Notes: a model not told the origin generated them from the letters alone. Shown: positions 52,229 to 61,671, counted from the stretch's first letter. The stretch: DNA of 64,000 bases from an uncultured Drancourtella sp. (GCA_937880845.1 CALFLL010000024.1:4582-68581), one strand, 5' to 3'. Program-made: numbers and translations.

Positions 52229-52798
52229 GATCATACCTCTTTTCAACGAGCATAACAAAGAGGTTTCATGTTTGCAGGTAAGGAGCGAATCAGGAGATAA
52301 GATAAGAGTAAGCAACCTTTGATAAAAGAAAGAGAAGAAAAAAGAAAATTTCTCCACCGTATACTGGAAATGGGAATTGAGGTGATCCAGCTTCCGTGTC
52401 CGGAATTCTGGCTGTACGGAAGTAACCGGTGGGGACACGCAGCCAGTCAGTTTGACACGCCGTTTTTCAGACAGCAGGTTAAAAAAATGCTAGGGTCTTA
52501 TGTTCTCCAGTGGAAAGAGTATAAAACATATCCAAAACGATTTGAAATACTTGGGATTGTAGGGATTGACGGAAGTCCGAGCTGTGGTGTGAATTATACC
52601 TATGACGGAGAATGGGGAGGAGAGTTTTCGGGTAATCCCGACATAGGGGGAATGTTGAAGACGATAAAAAAAGAAGAAAAATCAGGTATTATGATACAAG
52701 TGTTAAAAGAAATGATGCGGGAAGAACAAATAGATATTCCCCTTTATTCCATGGAAACGCTTCAACAGGTACTTGACGGGAAAAATAAAAAGGAGTAA
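52227..52798 (+). pseudogene. Frameshifted DUF523/TudS-related desulfurase-like gene
   Basis: The main frame (52319-52798, TTG start) gives 159 residues with IQLPCPEFWLYGSNRWGHAA and ILGIVGIDGSPSCGVNYTYD, the cysteine motifs of the DUF523/2-thiouracil desulfurase group. The N-terminal part expected in this family, with a first Cys, appears just upstream in another frame (IIPLFNEHNKEVSCLQVRSE...RVSNL) and stops at 52320-52322. Adding one T in the TTT at about 52318-52320 would join the two. So it is a one-base frameshift, a sequencing error, or a short-form gene. It lies between the NAD and thiamine operons; no role in either is shown. Confidence 0.6.
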
Positions 52799-52820
52799 AC
52801 TAATACAAGTAAAAAGTCAA

Positions 52821-52906
52821 AGGGGAGCTGGAGCGAATCCGGCTGAGAGTAAGGTAAATCCGCCTTTAACCCTATCACCTGATCCGGATAATGCCGGCGT
52901 AGGAAT
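52821..52906 (+). promoter_or_regulatory. TPP riboswitch (THI element)
   Basis: The conserved parts are all visible: GGGGAGCTGG at the 5' side, GGCTGAGAGTAAGG (pyrimidine-sensing loop) and ACCCTATCACCTGATCCGGA, followed by TAATGCCGGCGTAGGAA. It binds thiamine pyrophosphate. With the terminator at 52935 it should switch off the thiamine-precursor transport genes when TPP is high. Confidence 0.95.
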
Positions 52907-52934
52907 CATACCAGTTGTAAGACGAAATGTTATT

Positions 52935-52964
52935 CTCTGCCGGAATTTACCGGCAGAGTTTTTT
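52935..52964 (+). terminator. Expression-platform terminator of the TPP riboswitch
   Basis: CTCTGCCGG (52935-52943) pairs with CCGGCAGAG (52950-52958), followed by TTTTTT. It lies between the aptamer and the first gene, so TPP binding would favour premature termination. Confidence 0.92.
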
Positions 52965-52989
52965 ATTGTATATACAGGAGGAGAAAAAA

Positions 52990-53286
52990 ATGAATGCAAG
53001 TGTAGCAATCCAGTGTCTTCCGGACGCTGCCAATGATGAAGAATTGATCCGTATTGTAGATGAAGTGATCGCTTATATTAAAAGTACGGGATTGAACTAT
53101 TACGTGGGACCATTTGAAACAACCATTGAAGGGGATTATGATGAACTGATGGATATCGTAAAAGAATGCCAGCATATCGCAGTAAAGGCAGGAGCACCAC
53201 ATGTGGCGGCTTATATTAAAGTAAGCTACAGACCGGAAGGAGACGTATTGTCCATTGAAAAAAAAGTTTCAAAACATCACGAATAA
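52990..53286 (+). CDS. Thiamine-binding protein, MTH1187/YkoF-like
   Basis: 98 residues from ATG 52990 (AGGAGGAGAAAAAA). It has the MTH1187/COG0011 fold pattern: NASVAIQCLPDAANDEELIR, IAYIKSTGLNYYVGPFETTI and ECQHIAVKAGAPHVAAYIKV. YkoF-type domains bind thiamine or its HMP moiety and go with HMP/thiamine ABC transporters, as here. It is the first gene of the TPP-regulated operon and overlaps the permease gene by 32 bp. Soluble, no signal peptide. Confidence 0.88.
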   Translation: MNASVAIQCLPDAANDEELIRIVDEVIAYIKSTGLNYYVGPFETTIEGDYDELMDIVKECQHIAVKAGAPHVAAYIKVSYRPEGDVLSIEKKVSKHHE

Positions 53287-54019
53287 AATATGGTCACTTG
53301 CCGCGCTTGGAGTGATTATTCTTGTATGGCAGGGGGCTTCCATGACAGGGGTCGTTCCGGAGTATATGCTGCCATCGCCGATTGATGTTATAAAGGCGTT
53401 TATCGCAGAATTTCCGCTTTTGATGGAAAATGCAAAAGTTACATTAACGGAAGCTTTCTTAGGACTTTTATGTGGAGTGATACTTGGCTTTATCATGGCA
53501 GTATTGATGGATCATTTCAGAAGGCTTTATCGGGCATTTTATCCGCTGATCGTTATTACGCAGACGATTCCGACGGTGGCAATCGCACCGCTTTTGGTAC
53601 TGTGGTTTGGATATGAAATGCTTCCGAAGGTGATTTTGATCGTTATCGTAACTTTTTTTCCGATCACAGTGGGGCTTCTGACAGGGTTTCAGTCGGCAGA
53701 CAAAGATATGATGAATCTTCTTCGTTCCATGGGAGCAGGAAAGATACAGATTTTTCGTTATATCAAGCTTCCGGGAGCGATGGGACAGTTTTTCTCCGGT
53801 CTCAGGATTTCCGTGTCTTATGCAGTAGTAGGAGCTGTAATCTCGGAATGGCTTGGAGGATTTAACGGTCTGGGTGTCTACATGACAAGAGTTAAAAAGG
53901 CATTTGCTTTTGACAAAATGTTTGCGGTAATTTTACTTATATCTGTGATCAGCCTCATTTTGATGAAGTTGGTAGATCTTTTGCAAAAGCGTTGCATGGA
54001 ATGGGAACAGAAAAAATAA
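53255..54019 (+). CDS. thiX: ABC transporter permease for thiamine precursor (ThiX-like)
   Basis: 254 residues, start taken as TTG 53255, which overlaps the preceding gene; no in-frame ATG is nearer. It has six hydrophobic segments and the coupling motif LLRSMGAGKIQIFRYIKLPG (EAA loop) of the SsuC/TauC/ThiX group, with TQTIPTVAIAPLLVLWFGYE. With the TPP riboswitch and a ThiY-like binding protein, it probably imports HMP or formylaminopyrimidine rather than sulfonates. Confidence 0.86.
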   Translation: MKKKFQNITNKIWSLAALGVIILVWQGASMTGVVPEYMLPSPIDVIKAFIAEFPLLMENAKVTLTEAFLGLLCGVILGFIMAVLMDHFRRLYRAFYPLIVITQTIPTVAIAPLLVLWFGYEMLPKVILIVIVTFFPITVGLLTGFQSADKDMMNLLRSMGAGKIQIFRYIKLPGAMGQFFSGLRISVSYAVVGAVISEWLGGFNGLGVYMTRVKKAFAFDKMFAVILLISVISLILMKLVDLLQKRCMEWEQKK

Positions 54020-54037
54020 GATTAAGGAGAAAATCAG

Positions 54038-55033
54038 ATGAAAAAGAAAATACTTTCCGTATTGATTGCAGGATGCATGATGCTGTCCATGACTGCATGT
54101 CAGGGGAAACAGGAAAATGAGGGAAAAAAAGAAAAAATTACATTTGTACTGGACTGGACTCCGAATACAAATCATACGGGACTTTATGTGGCTCAGGAAA
54201 AGGGATATTTTGAAAAAGAAGGATTGGAAGTAGAAATCGTCCAGCCGCCGGAAGATGGAGCGGATGCGTTGGTGGCATCAGGAAAAGCTCAGTTTGGAGT
54301 TTCTTTCCAGGATACGATGGCACCGGGAGTATCGGGTGAAGATGCTCTTCCGATCACTGCGGTAGCTGCATTAGTTCAGCATAATACATCCGGGATCGTT
54401 TCAAGAAAAGGAGAAGGGATGGACAGACCAAAAGGATTGGAAGGAAAGAAATATGCCACATGGGATGCACCGATTGAAAAAGCGATGTTAAAGAACGTAG
54501 TAGAACAGGACGGCGGAGATTTTAACAAAGTTCAGCTGATACCAAGCACGGTTACTGATGAAGTATCTGCTTTGAAATCAAAATCCGTCGATGCCATTTG
54601 GATTTTTTATGCATGGGCAGGTGTGGCAACAGAACTTGCAGGACTGAAAACAGATTATTTTGCATTTAAGGATATCAATCCGATTTTTGATTATTATACT
54701 CCGGTAGTGATCGGAAATAACGATTTCCTGGAGAAAGAACCGGAAACGGCAAAGAAATTTTTGAAAGCATTGAAAAAAGGGTATGAGGATGCGATCAAAG
54801 ATCCGAAAGAAGCTGCCGGTATTCTCTGTGGGGCTGCACCGGAATTGGATGAAGAACTGGTTTTGGCAAGTCAGGAATATTTAAAAGACCAGTATCTTGC
54901 AGAAGTAGACAGATGGGGGTATATTGATCCAAACAGGTGGAATGCATTTTATAACTGGCTAAATGAAAACGGACTTGTAGAAAATGAAATACCGGAAAAT
55001 ACAGGATTTTCCAATGAATATCTTCCGGAATAG
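54038..55033 (+). CDS. thiY: ABC transporter substrate-binding lipoprotein, NMT1/THI5-like (ThiY)
   Basis: 331 residues with a lipoprotein signal (MKKKILSVLIAGCMMLSMTA then Cys). The mature part is a THI5/NMT1 periplasmic-binding fold: TFVLDWTPNTNHTGLYVAQE, FEKEGLEVEIVQPPEDGADA and a conserved IWIFYAWAGVATELAGLKTD segment. The TNHTGLY pattern is characteristic of pyrimidine-precursor binding proteins. It would be anchored outside the membrane and supply ThiX/ThiZ. ATG follows AAGGAGAAAATCAG. Confidence 0.88.
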   Translation: MKKKILSVLIAGCMMLSMTACQGKQENEGKKEKITFVLDWTPNTNHTGLYVAQEKGYFEKEGLEVEIVQPPEDGADALVASGKAQFGVSFQDTMAPGVSGEDALPITAVAALVQHNTSGIVSRKGEGMDRPKGLEGKKYATWDAPIEKAMLKNVVEQDGGDFNKVQLIPSTVTDEVSALKSKSVDAIWIFYAWAGVATELAGLKTDYFAFKDINPIFDYYTPVVIGNNDFLEKEPETAKKFLKALKKGYEDAIKDPKEAAGILCGAAPELDEELVLASQEYLKDQYLAEVDRWGYIDPNRWNAFYNWLNENGLVENEIPENTGFSNEYLPE

Positions 55034-55045
55034 GAAGGAGTATCC

Positions 55046-55798
55046 ATGTCAGACTTAGTGGTATCAAATGTAACAAAATCCTTTGACGGGGAAAAAATCA
55101 TCGATGATATTTCCATAGAAATTCATGGAAATGAACTGGTCAGTCTTCTTGGCGTCAGTGGAGGAGGAAAAACTACCTTATTTAATGTGATATCCGGACT
55201 AATAAAACCGGATAAAGGACAGATTTTTCTGGATGGAGAAGATATTACAGGAAAACCGGGAAAGGTCAGTTATATGTTGCAAAAAGATCTTTTACTCCCT
55301 TATCGTACGGTGGAAGATAATGTGGCATTGCCTCTTGTGATCGCAGGAATGAAAAAAAAGAAAGCAAGAGAAAAAGTAAAATCATATTTTGCGGAATTCG
55401 GACTGGAAGGCACACAGAAAAAATATCCAGGGCAGCTTTCCGGAGGAATGCGTCAAAGAGCTGCACTTTTAAGGACTTATATGTTTTCGGATAAGACAGC
55501 GCTTTTAGATGAACCTTTTTCTGCACTGGATACTTTGACAAAAAGTGCTATGCATAAGTGGTATCTGAATATTATGGAGCAGATCCGGCTATCCACCATG
55601 TTTATCACACATGATATAGACGAAGCAGTATTATTATCTGATCGAATCTATATTCTTGGCGGAAAACCGGGAAAGATTATTGATGAGATCAGAATCAAAG
55701 AGCAAAAACCAAGAAGGACAGATTTTAATCTGACAGAAGAGTTTTTGCAGTATAAGAAGAGGATATTGAAAAAAATAGAAGAATCTTCGGATATGTAA
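55046..55798 (+). CDS. thiZ: ABC transporter ATP-binding protein (ThiZ)
   Basis: 250 residues with Walker A GVSGGGKTT at about residue 37, Q-loop YMLQKDLLLPYRTVEDNVAL, signature LSGGMRQRAALLRTY and Walker B TALLDEPFSALD followed by ITHDIDEAVLLSDRI. It belongs to the SsuB/TauB/ThiZ group. It drives the TPP-regulated precursor importer. Last gene of the operon; start follows GGAAGGAGTATCC, 12 bp after thiY. Confidence 0.9.
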   Translation: MSDLVVSNVTKSFDGEKIIDDISIEIHGNELVSLLGVSGGGKTTLFNVISGLIKPDKGQIFLDGEDITGKPGKVSYMLQKDLLLPYRTVEDNVALPLVIAGMKKKKAREKVKSYFAEFGLEGTQKKYPGQLSGGMRQRAALLRTYMFSDKTALLDEPFSALDTLTKSAMHKWYLNIMEQIRLSTMFITHDIDEAVLLSDRIYILGGKPGKIIDEIRIKEQKPRRTDFNLTEEFLQYKKRILKKIEESSDM

Positions 55799-55806
55799 AT
55801 AAGAAG

Positions 55807-55858
55807 ACATCCCACGATATCAAAATCAGCTTTGATACCGGTGGGATGTTTGTATTTT
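55807..55858. terminator. Terminator between the thi operon and the diguanylate cyclase gene
   Basis: ACATCCCAC (55807-55815) pairs with GTGGGATGT (55841-55849); an inner stem ATATCAAA/TTTGATA extends it. TTTGTATTTT follows. It serves the two convergent genes. Confidence 0.85.
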
Positions 55859-57953
55859 AGTCGGCAATCTGATAATTGTTCTTTCCGTTGTGTTTAGATT
55901 TATACATAGCCAAGTCTGCCTGTTTGTATAAATCATGAAATGTTTTTCCACTGTCTTTAAAGAAAGAAACACCGATGGATGCACTGATTTGTACACAGTG
56001 ACCATGATCGTTATATTGAAGAGAAAGTTTTTTTAAGATGTTGGATAACAACGGTTTGATATCGTTTTTATCTACAATATCTTTTAAAAATACAACAAAT
56101 TCGTCCCCGCCAAGTCTGGCTATAATATCGTCTTTTCGGAAACTGTGATGTAGTATTTCGGCCACATCTTTTAATACATCATCTCCCTTTTGATGCCCCA
56201 TCAAATCATTGATGGTTTTGAAATTATCCAGATCGATCAAAAGAAAGGCACAGAAATTTTTCCCGGTATATGTGGAAAGATAATTGTCGATCATCTGTTC
56301 GCAGCCTGCCCTGTTGTATAATTGTGTCAGAAAGTCTGTTTTTGCTTCCTTTTCCACACGCTGAAACTCTAACAGGCGCTGTTTTTGCTTTAAATAACTT
56401 TCTGTGATGTCCGTACGTTGAAGAAGGACGATTTTTTCTGTTTTATCATAATACTGATATTGGATGTGTTTACGTTTGTAGTTTCCGTTTTCGTCAATAA
56501 AGCCCGTTGTAAAACTGAAAAATCCATTTTTATTTAATTCTCTTATAATATAATCGGCACTCATTTTATTTTTTACCATCTCTTTATCTTCTTTTGGAAT
56601 ATAATGGTCTACAAAGTCACAAACAGCCTCAGAATAATGATTTTCTCTTCTGAAATAAAAATCATTTTTCTTTTCGTTTCCGGAAAATTTGGTAAACCAG
56701 TCATTTTTTAAATCGAGATAATATAAATAATCACAAGAATTATGGATGAAATTTTCCATAATGCTTTGAAGCAAATATTCTCGGTCGATAATTTTGATCA
56801 ATAAGAATACCCGATCAGATGATTTTGGAGGAATCAAAATAGAAATTCTGATCCATTGGTAGAAAAAAATATTTGTTTTCAATTTTAAATCAATATGTTT
56901 TTCTTTTTTCCTTTTAAAACAATCAATAATGTTACTAGAAGAAAGAAATTCTTGAGCTATGGATATACTGGATGATTCGATATAGTCATCAACCATTTTA
57001 GAGCAAAAATCATCGAGATATACTGAGGTAATAGCATGTTTTGTCAAAGTGCTGTTATATTTTAAGATATTAATGCGTAGTGTGTTGATGTTGACATCTA
57101 CAATTGCTGCTTTCGAAGATATGATGGATTGAATAATATCTTCTTTATCTTTTGCCAACAGATCATATTCTTTTTCTTTTTGGACATCCCATACTACAAA
57201 GAGAAGATGTGATAATCCGTTTATTTCTACTGCAAATACACGCCCGTTTACCCAAACATAATCCTGTGACTGGTTTCGGGCTTGAAATTCGATTCGCTGG
57301 GAGATTTTATTTTTTAATATGTTTTGAATGGATTGTGGACTGAACACTTCTCGGAGACGTTGACGATCATCCGGGAAAACATATCTTGTAATCAAATTCT
57401 CAACAGAATCAGATACACCGGAAAAGGTATATTTTTCTTTTTTGTATAAAATAGTATTAGCTATGGATGCATCGGTATCGACTTCGATCACTGCGTCATA
57501 TGCACTTAAAAAATAAGGGGCATATTTATTTAACTTATAAAAATCGGTAATGGTATAATCATCGGATAAAGGATGGCTTTGTTGTATCGTATTTGTGATA
57601 TTCTGATGATATCCACGGATTCGTACAAGGTTACCCTTTTTCATATCCAGACTGCCGCCGCATCGAATATAAATCCGGCCAAGCTGTGGATGGAGCCATG
57701 GATACTCAACCTCAGCAGGCACACCTGATATGATTTTTTGAATTGATTTTGAAATATATGTTAAATAATTAGGGTTAATTCTTTTATACCAGAATTCGTA
57801 TAATTGTTCCGGTGACAACTCTTGATTAAGCCCTAATACTTTTAACATAACTTGATCACCGTACATTCTGGAAGGATGTCCGTCTTCGGTTTCGATGATC
57901 CATAACCCTATATTGGATTCGTACATGATTTCTTCTCTAAACTGTTCGTTCAT
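55857..57953 (-). CDS. PAS-containing diguanylate cyclase
   Basis: 698 residues from ATG 57953 (GAAGGAGTCATCAAA; an upstream ATG at 57989 has no site). The N-terminal 500 residues look like three or more PAS-type sensory domains without membrane helices (SMEQ-like MYESNIGLWIIETEDGHPSR; YAPYFLSAYDAVIEVDTDAS). The C-terminal GGDEF domain has TDFLTQLYNRAG, RLGGDEFVVFL and an RKDD I-site five residues before GGDEF. So it should make c-di-GMP with product inhibition. The signal is unknown. It is a single leftward gene. Confidence 0.88.
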   Translation of the reverse strand: MNEQFREEIMYESNIGLWIIETEDGHPSRMYGDQVMLKVLGLNQELSPEQLYEFWYKRINPNYLTYISKSIQKIISGVPAEVEYPWLHPQLGRIYIRCGGSLDMKKGNLVRIRGYHQNITNTIQQSHPLSDDYTITDFYKLNKYAPYFLSAYDAVIEVDTDASIANTILYKKEKYTFSGVSDSVENLITRYVFPDDRQRLREVFSPQSIQNILKNKISQRIEFQARNQSQDYVWVNGRVFAVEINGLSHLLFVVWDVQKEKEYDLLAKDKEDIIQSIISSKAAIVDVNINTLRINILKYNSTLTKHAITSVYLDDFCSKMVDDYIESSSISIAQEFLSSSNIIDCFKRKKEKHIDLKLKTNIFFYQWIRISILIPPKSSDRVFLLIKIIDREYLLQSIMENFIHNSCDYLYYLDLKNDWFTKFSGNEKKNDFYFRRENHYSEAVCDFVDHYIPKEDKEMVKNKMSADYIIRELNKNGFFSFTTGFIDENGNYKRKHIQYQYYDKTEKIVLLQRTDITESYLKQKQRLLEFQRVEKEAKTDFLTQLYNRAGCEQMIDNYLSTYTGKNFCAFLLIDLDNFKTINDLMGHQKGDDVLKDVAEILHHSFRKDDIIARLGGDEFVVFLKDIVDKNDIKPLLSNILKKLSLQYNDHGHCVQISASIGVSFFKDSGKTFHDLYKQADLAMYKSKHNGKNNYQIAD

Positions 57954-58182
57954 TTTGATGACTCCTTCTCGAAATATATCTATAAACATGCAAATAAAAA
58001 ATATAGTAAGTTATTTTGTGCATATTTCTATAAATAAGTGTATCATATTTTATGAAAAGATTGAAATAATTCTTCATGATAACTTAATAAATATTAATAA
58101 AACCTATCTTGATTACAAAAAAGTCCGATGATATCCTAAAACAGTAAAATTGTAATGAAGCAAATACTAAGGGAAAAGATGA

Positions 58183-59592
58183 ATGAATAGAAAAGAAGAA
58201 CGAAAGAAACAGCTTTTTATCAGAATTATAATAGGAAGCTTGATATTAGTGGTACTTTTAACAGCCGGTATATTCGGGTATATGGTATCCCATCCGCTAA
58301 AGTTGAAAAAGGATACGGTTTATCATGAATTAAACGAAGAATTTGATCCAACGAAGAATATAAAAAAAGTATATTTTGGAAAACCGGAAAATGTACAGAT
58401 TACATCTGATGTAGACGTATCAAAAACAGGTGATTATCCCATCGAGTATACTTACAGGAAACATAGTTATAAGGCGGTTGTAAAAGTCAGAGATATGACA
58501 CCTCCGGTGTTGAAAGTGCATGATTACGAAACGGATCTTGTGGATAAGGTCAAGCCGGATTTCTTTGTAGAAGAGATAAAGGATGATTCCAAAGTTACTG
58601 TGAAATTCGAGAAAGAAGAGGAATGGAATCAGGCAAATACATACGAAGTGGGAATCGTGGCAGAAGATGCCGGTGGCAATAAAACGGTACAAAAGGCAAA
58701 GCTGATTCGCAAAAAAGACGAAAAAAAACCAGAGATACAAGGAGTTCAAGATCTTACCATACTTCAGGGAAAAACGATTGATTTTAATCAGGGGATCGTG
58801 GTGAAAGATGACATGGATCCGAAACCGTCGTTGCATATTGATTCATCCAAAGTTGACTTTGCTACTCCGGGAATCTACGAAGCAGTCTATACGGCAAGAG
58901 ACCGCTCCGGCAATGAACAGAAGATCGTACAGAAGATTACGGTAAAAGAAAATCCGGAAATGAAAGAAAAGATAGTGTATCTTACCTTTGATGACGGTCC
59001 TTCAGATAATACCGAAAAGATTCTGGATATTTTGAAAAAATATAATGCAAAAGCGACATTTTTTGTAACAGGCAACAACCAGAAGAAAAATGATATGATC
59101 AAACGGGCACATGATGAAGGACATGCAATAGGGCTTCATACATATACGCATGATTACAGAAAAGTCTATGACTCTGAACAGGCATACTTTGATGATCTTA
59201 AGAAGATTTCCGATATGGTAGAAAAGTTCACGGGAGAAAAATCTATGCTGATAAGATTTCCGGGAGGGTCAAGTAATACCATCAGCAAGAAATTTGTACC
59301 GGGGTTAATGACGAAACTTACCAAAGAAGTACAAGAAAAAGGCTATCAGTATTTTGACTGGAATTGTGATTCAACCGATGCAAGCGGAAATAATGTACCG
59401 GTAGAAAGACTTGTAGAAAATGCTACTTCTGGAAAGGCACAGCATATCAATATCCTGATGCATGATACAGATGCAAAAGATACCACGGTAGAGGCACTCC
59501 CTAAGATCATAGAATACTATCGCGGTCAAGGATATGCATTTAAAGCACTTACCAAAGATTCCTTTGCACCACATCATCATGTAAATAATTAA
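58183..59592 (+). CDS. Membrane-anchored polysaccharide deacetylase with Ig-like domains
   Basis: 469 residues: an N-terminal membrane anchor (IIIGSLILVVLLTAGIFGYM), two or three Ig-like/DUF5011-type beta domains (about 40-250; DMTPPVLKVHDYETDLVDKV, KKPEIQGVQDLTILQGKTID) and a NodB domain (about 265-455). NodB motifs: YLTFDDGPSDNTEKIL (catalytic Asp, metal Asp), HTYTHDY (metal His) and RFPGGSSNTIS. It probably deacetylates peptidoglycan or a surface glycan outside the cell, which can give lysozyme resistance. Start follows AAGGGAAAAGATGA. Confidence 0.9.
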   Translation: MNRKEERKKQLFIRIIIGSLILVVLLTAGIFGYMVSHPLKLKKDTVYHELNEEFDPTKNIKKVYFGKPENVQITSDVDVSKTGDYPIEYTYRKHSYKAVVKVRDMTPPVLKVHDYETDLVDKVKPDFFVEEIKDDSKVTVKFEKEEEWNQANTYEVGIVAEDAGGNKTVQKAKLIRKKDEKKPEIQGVQDLTILQGKTIDFNQGIVVKDDMDPKPSLHIDSSKVDFATPGIYEAVYTARDRSGNEQKIVQKITVKENPEMKEKIVYLTFDDGPSDNTEKILDILKKYNAKATFFVTGNNQKKNDMIKRAHDEGHAIGLHTYTHDYRKVYDSEQAYFDDLKKISDMVEKFTGEKSMLIRFPGGSSNTISKKFVPGLMTKLTKEVQEKGYQYFDWNCDSTDASGNNVPVERLVENATSGKAQHINILMHDTDAKDTTVEALPKIIEYYRGQGYAFKALTKDSFAPHHHVNN

Positions 59593-59610
59593 CATGGCAA
59601 TCATAAAAAT

Positions 59611-59657
59611 CACAAAAGGGGACGTGTTCCGATGCAAAGGAACACGTCCCCTTTGTG
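59611..59657. repeat. Palindromic GGGGACGTGTTCC element, copy 3
   Basis: CACAAAAGGGGACGTGTTCC (59611-59630) pairs with the inverse ending at 59657 around GATGCAAA. It is the same family as copies at 40294 and 40398 and sits between two convergent genes, so it may also terminate both. Confidence 0.85.
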
Positions 59658-59676
59658 TTAAGGTGCATTAAATGTA

Positions 59677-61671
59677 TCAAAAATTGAACCAATTTTTCAA
59701 TTCCTGATAGATCCTGGAAATCGGAAGCCCTACGATATTATTGTAGTCTCCGTGGATTCCTTTCACGTAGATGGCAAAATGTCCCTGAATCCCATAGGCA
59801 CCGGCTTTGTCGTAAGGTTCGTCGGTTGATAAGTAGGTCTGAATTTCCTGTTCTGTCATAGGATAAACATCTACATCGCTTTGTTCAAAGAAGACGGAAG
59901 AGCGCTTTTGACCGTGATAATGGAGAATCAGGCTGACACCGGTATAAACCTGATGGGTATGATTCTGAAGGGAAGAAATCATGCGTCTGGCGTCTTCCCG
60001 GTCAGCCGGTTTTCCGAGGATTTTTCCGTTGTTGGCAACAACGGTGTCTGCACCGATAATAAGGAAATTTTCATCTTTGTGGGAAGCAAGGTACGTCCGG
60101 TATACGTCTTCGGCTTTCTGTGTGGAAAGTTCTTTTACCACTTGTTTTGGTATGTCGGAGGTGATTACTTCCTCACAGGAAGACGGAAGAACCGTGTGGA
60201 CGATTCCTGCCTGACTAAGAAGTTCTGTACGGCGCGGAGAAGCAGAACCAAGAACGCAGACACAGTCTTTTAAATTCGGTTTTTCCTGATGGGTGACAGA
60301 ACATTCGGTGCTTTTAGAAAAAGCAGAACTAGTGTCCGTTTCATATTCCGGATGTTTTTCGTAGTCAAATACAAGAATCTGAACACTGAATGGCTTCATG
60401 GAAAGTTGGCCGTTCATGGAAAGGATTTCTCCGGTCAAAAGATCTTTTGCAGTGCCGTGAAGTTCGCCGTGGTTTGCCGTGTAAGTTTCCCCGTCAGCGT
60501 TGATCGCAACAAAAATTTTTTCGGTATCCGACTGACGTTCAAAAATCAACTGCTTATTCAGAATCATTACATTGCGATAAGACCCATTACAAAGAGCACT
60601 GCTTTTTTGACGGATAAAAATCAGCTTTTTCAAATGTTCTGTCAGATCGTTTGGTTTTGGTATATCAAAATATGGACGCAGAGCATAATCGTTATCCGGA
60701 GCCTTTATTCCTTCCTCGCCCCATTCGCTTCCATAATAAATACATGGAATACCCGGCATGGTAAGGAGGGTTCCGTAAACAGGGAAAATATGCTCTTTGC
60801 ATTTTAGGATACTTGCAATCCTTGTGACATCGTGGTTGTCTGCAAACGTCATCAAATGCTTTCCGCGGTAAATGCACCATTGCTCTGGTCCGAACTGACG
60901 ATTTAAAGAATGAGCGATCTCAAAAAGGTTCATATCATTAAAACTGGAAAATAATCCTTTGTAACATTCGTAATTCGTACAGCTGTGGAGCATTTCGCCA
61001 TTGACGATAAGGTTATAATCTCCAAAAAGAACTTCGCCGATCAAGGCAAAATCCGGTTTTAACTGTGTACAAAAACTGCGAAGTTGTTTCATAAAATCAC
61101 GATCCAGGCTATATGCAACGTCCAAACGCAATCCGTCAATATCAAATTGTTCGATCCATTGTTTTACACAGTTCAGAAGATAGTTTACGACTTCCGGATT
61201 TTTCAGGTTAAGCTTCACCAGTTCGAAATGACCTTCCCAACCCTCGTACCAAAATCCGTCATTATACTGATTGTTTCCATCGAAATGGATGCAGAACCAG
61301 TCTTTATACGGAGAATCCCACTTGTTTTTCTGAACATCTTGAAAGGCCCAGAATCCTCGGCCTACATGATTGAATACACCGTCTAAGACAATGCGGATTC
61401 CGTGTTCGTGAAGAACTTTACACACATCGGAAAAATCCTGGTTTGTTCCAAGACGGCAATCTATTTTCAAAAAATCTCTTGTATCATATCCGTGGTTATC
61501 TGATTCAAAAATCGGATTTAGCAGAATGGCATTTATACCGAGAGAATCCAGGTAATCTGTCCAGTCCATTATTTTTCGGATTCTTGGAACGATCCTTCCA
61601 TCGTTATGCGTTGGTGCCCCACAGAACCCAATTGGATAAATCTGATAGAAAATGCTGTTATAAGCCCACAT
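59677..61671 (-). CDS. GH13 alpha-amylase fused to a Maf nucleotide pyrophosphatase
   Basis: 664 residues from ATG 61671 (AAGGAGGTTTCTT). Residues 1 to about 440 are a GH13 enzyme with intact catalytic sites (GLRLDVAYS about D184, IGEVLFG about E213, FADNHDV about D281) and a beta-domain. After a linker of about 30 residues, from about 472 a complete Maf domain follows: VLGSASPRRTELL, IGADTVVANNGKILGKP, YDKAGAYGIQG and GDYNNIVGLP. Maf proteins hydrolyse modified or canonical nucleotide triphosphates (dTTP/UTP class). Frame is unbroken. Whether the chain works as one protein is unknown; the fusion is unusual. No signal peptide, so cytoplasmic. Confidence 0.9.
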   Translation of the reverse strand: MWAYNSIFYQIYPIGFCGAPTHNDGRIVPRIRKIMDWTDYLDSLGINAILLNPIFESDNHGYDTRDFLKIDCRLGTNQDFSDVCKVLHEHGIRIVLDGVFNHVGRGFWAFQDVQKNKWDSPYKDWFCIHFDGNNQYNDGFWYEGWEGHFELVKLNLKNPEVVNYLLNCVKQWIEQFDIDGLRLDVAYSLDRDFMKQLRSFCTQLKPDFALIGEVLFGDYNLIVNGEMLHSCTNYECYKGLFSSFNDMNLFEIAHSLNRQFGPEQWCIYRGKHLMTFADNHDVTRIASILKCKEHIFPVYGTLLTMPGIPCIYYGSEWGEEGIKAPDNDYALRPYFDIPKPNDLTEHLKKLIFIRQKSSALCNGSYRNVMILNKQLIFERQSDTEKIFVAINADGETYTANHGELHGTAKDLLTGEILSMNGQLSMKPFSVQILVFDYEKHPEYETDTSSAFSKSTECSVTHQEKPNLKDCVCVLGSASPRRTELLSQAGIVHTVLPSSCEEVITSDIPKQVVKELSTQKAEDVYRTYLASHKDENFLIIGADTVVANNGKILGKPADREDARRMISSLQNHTHQVYTGVSLILHYHGQKRSSVFFEQSDVDVYPMTEQEIQTYLSTDEPYDKAGAYGIQGHFAIYVKGIHGDYNNIVGLPISRIYQELKNWFNF

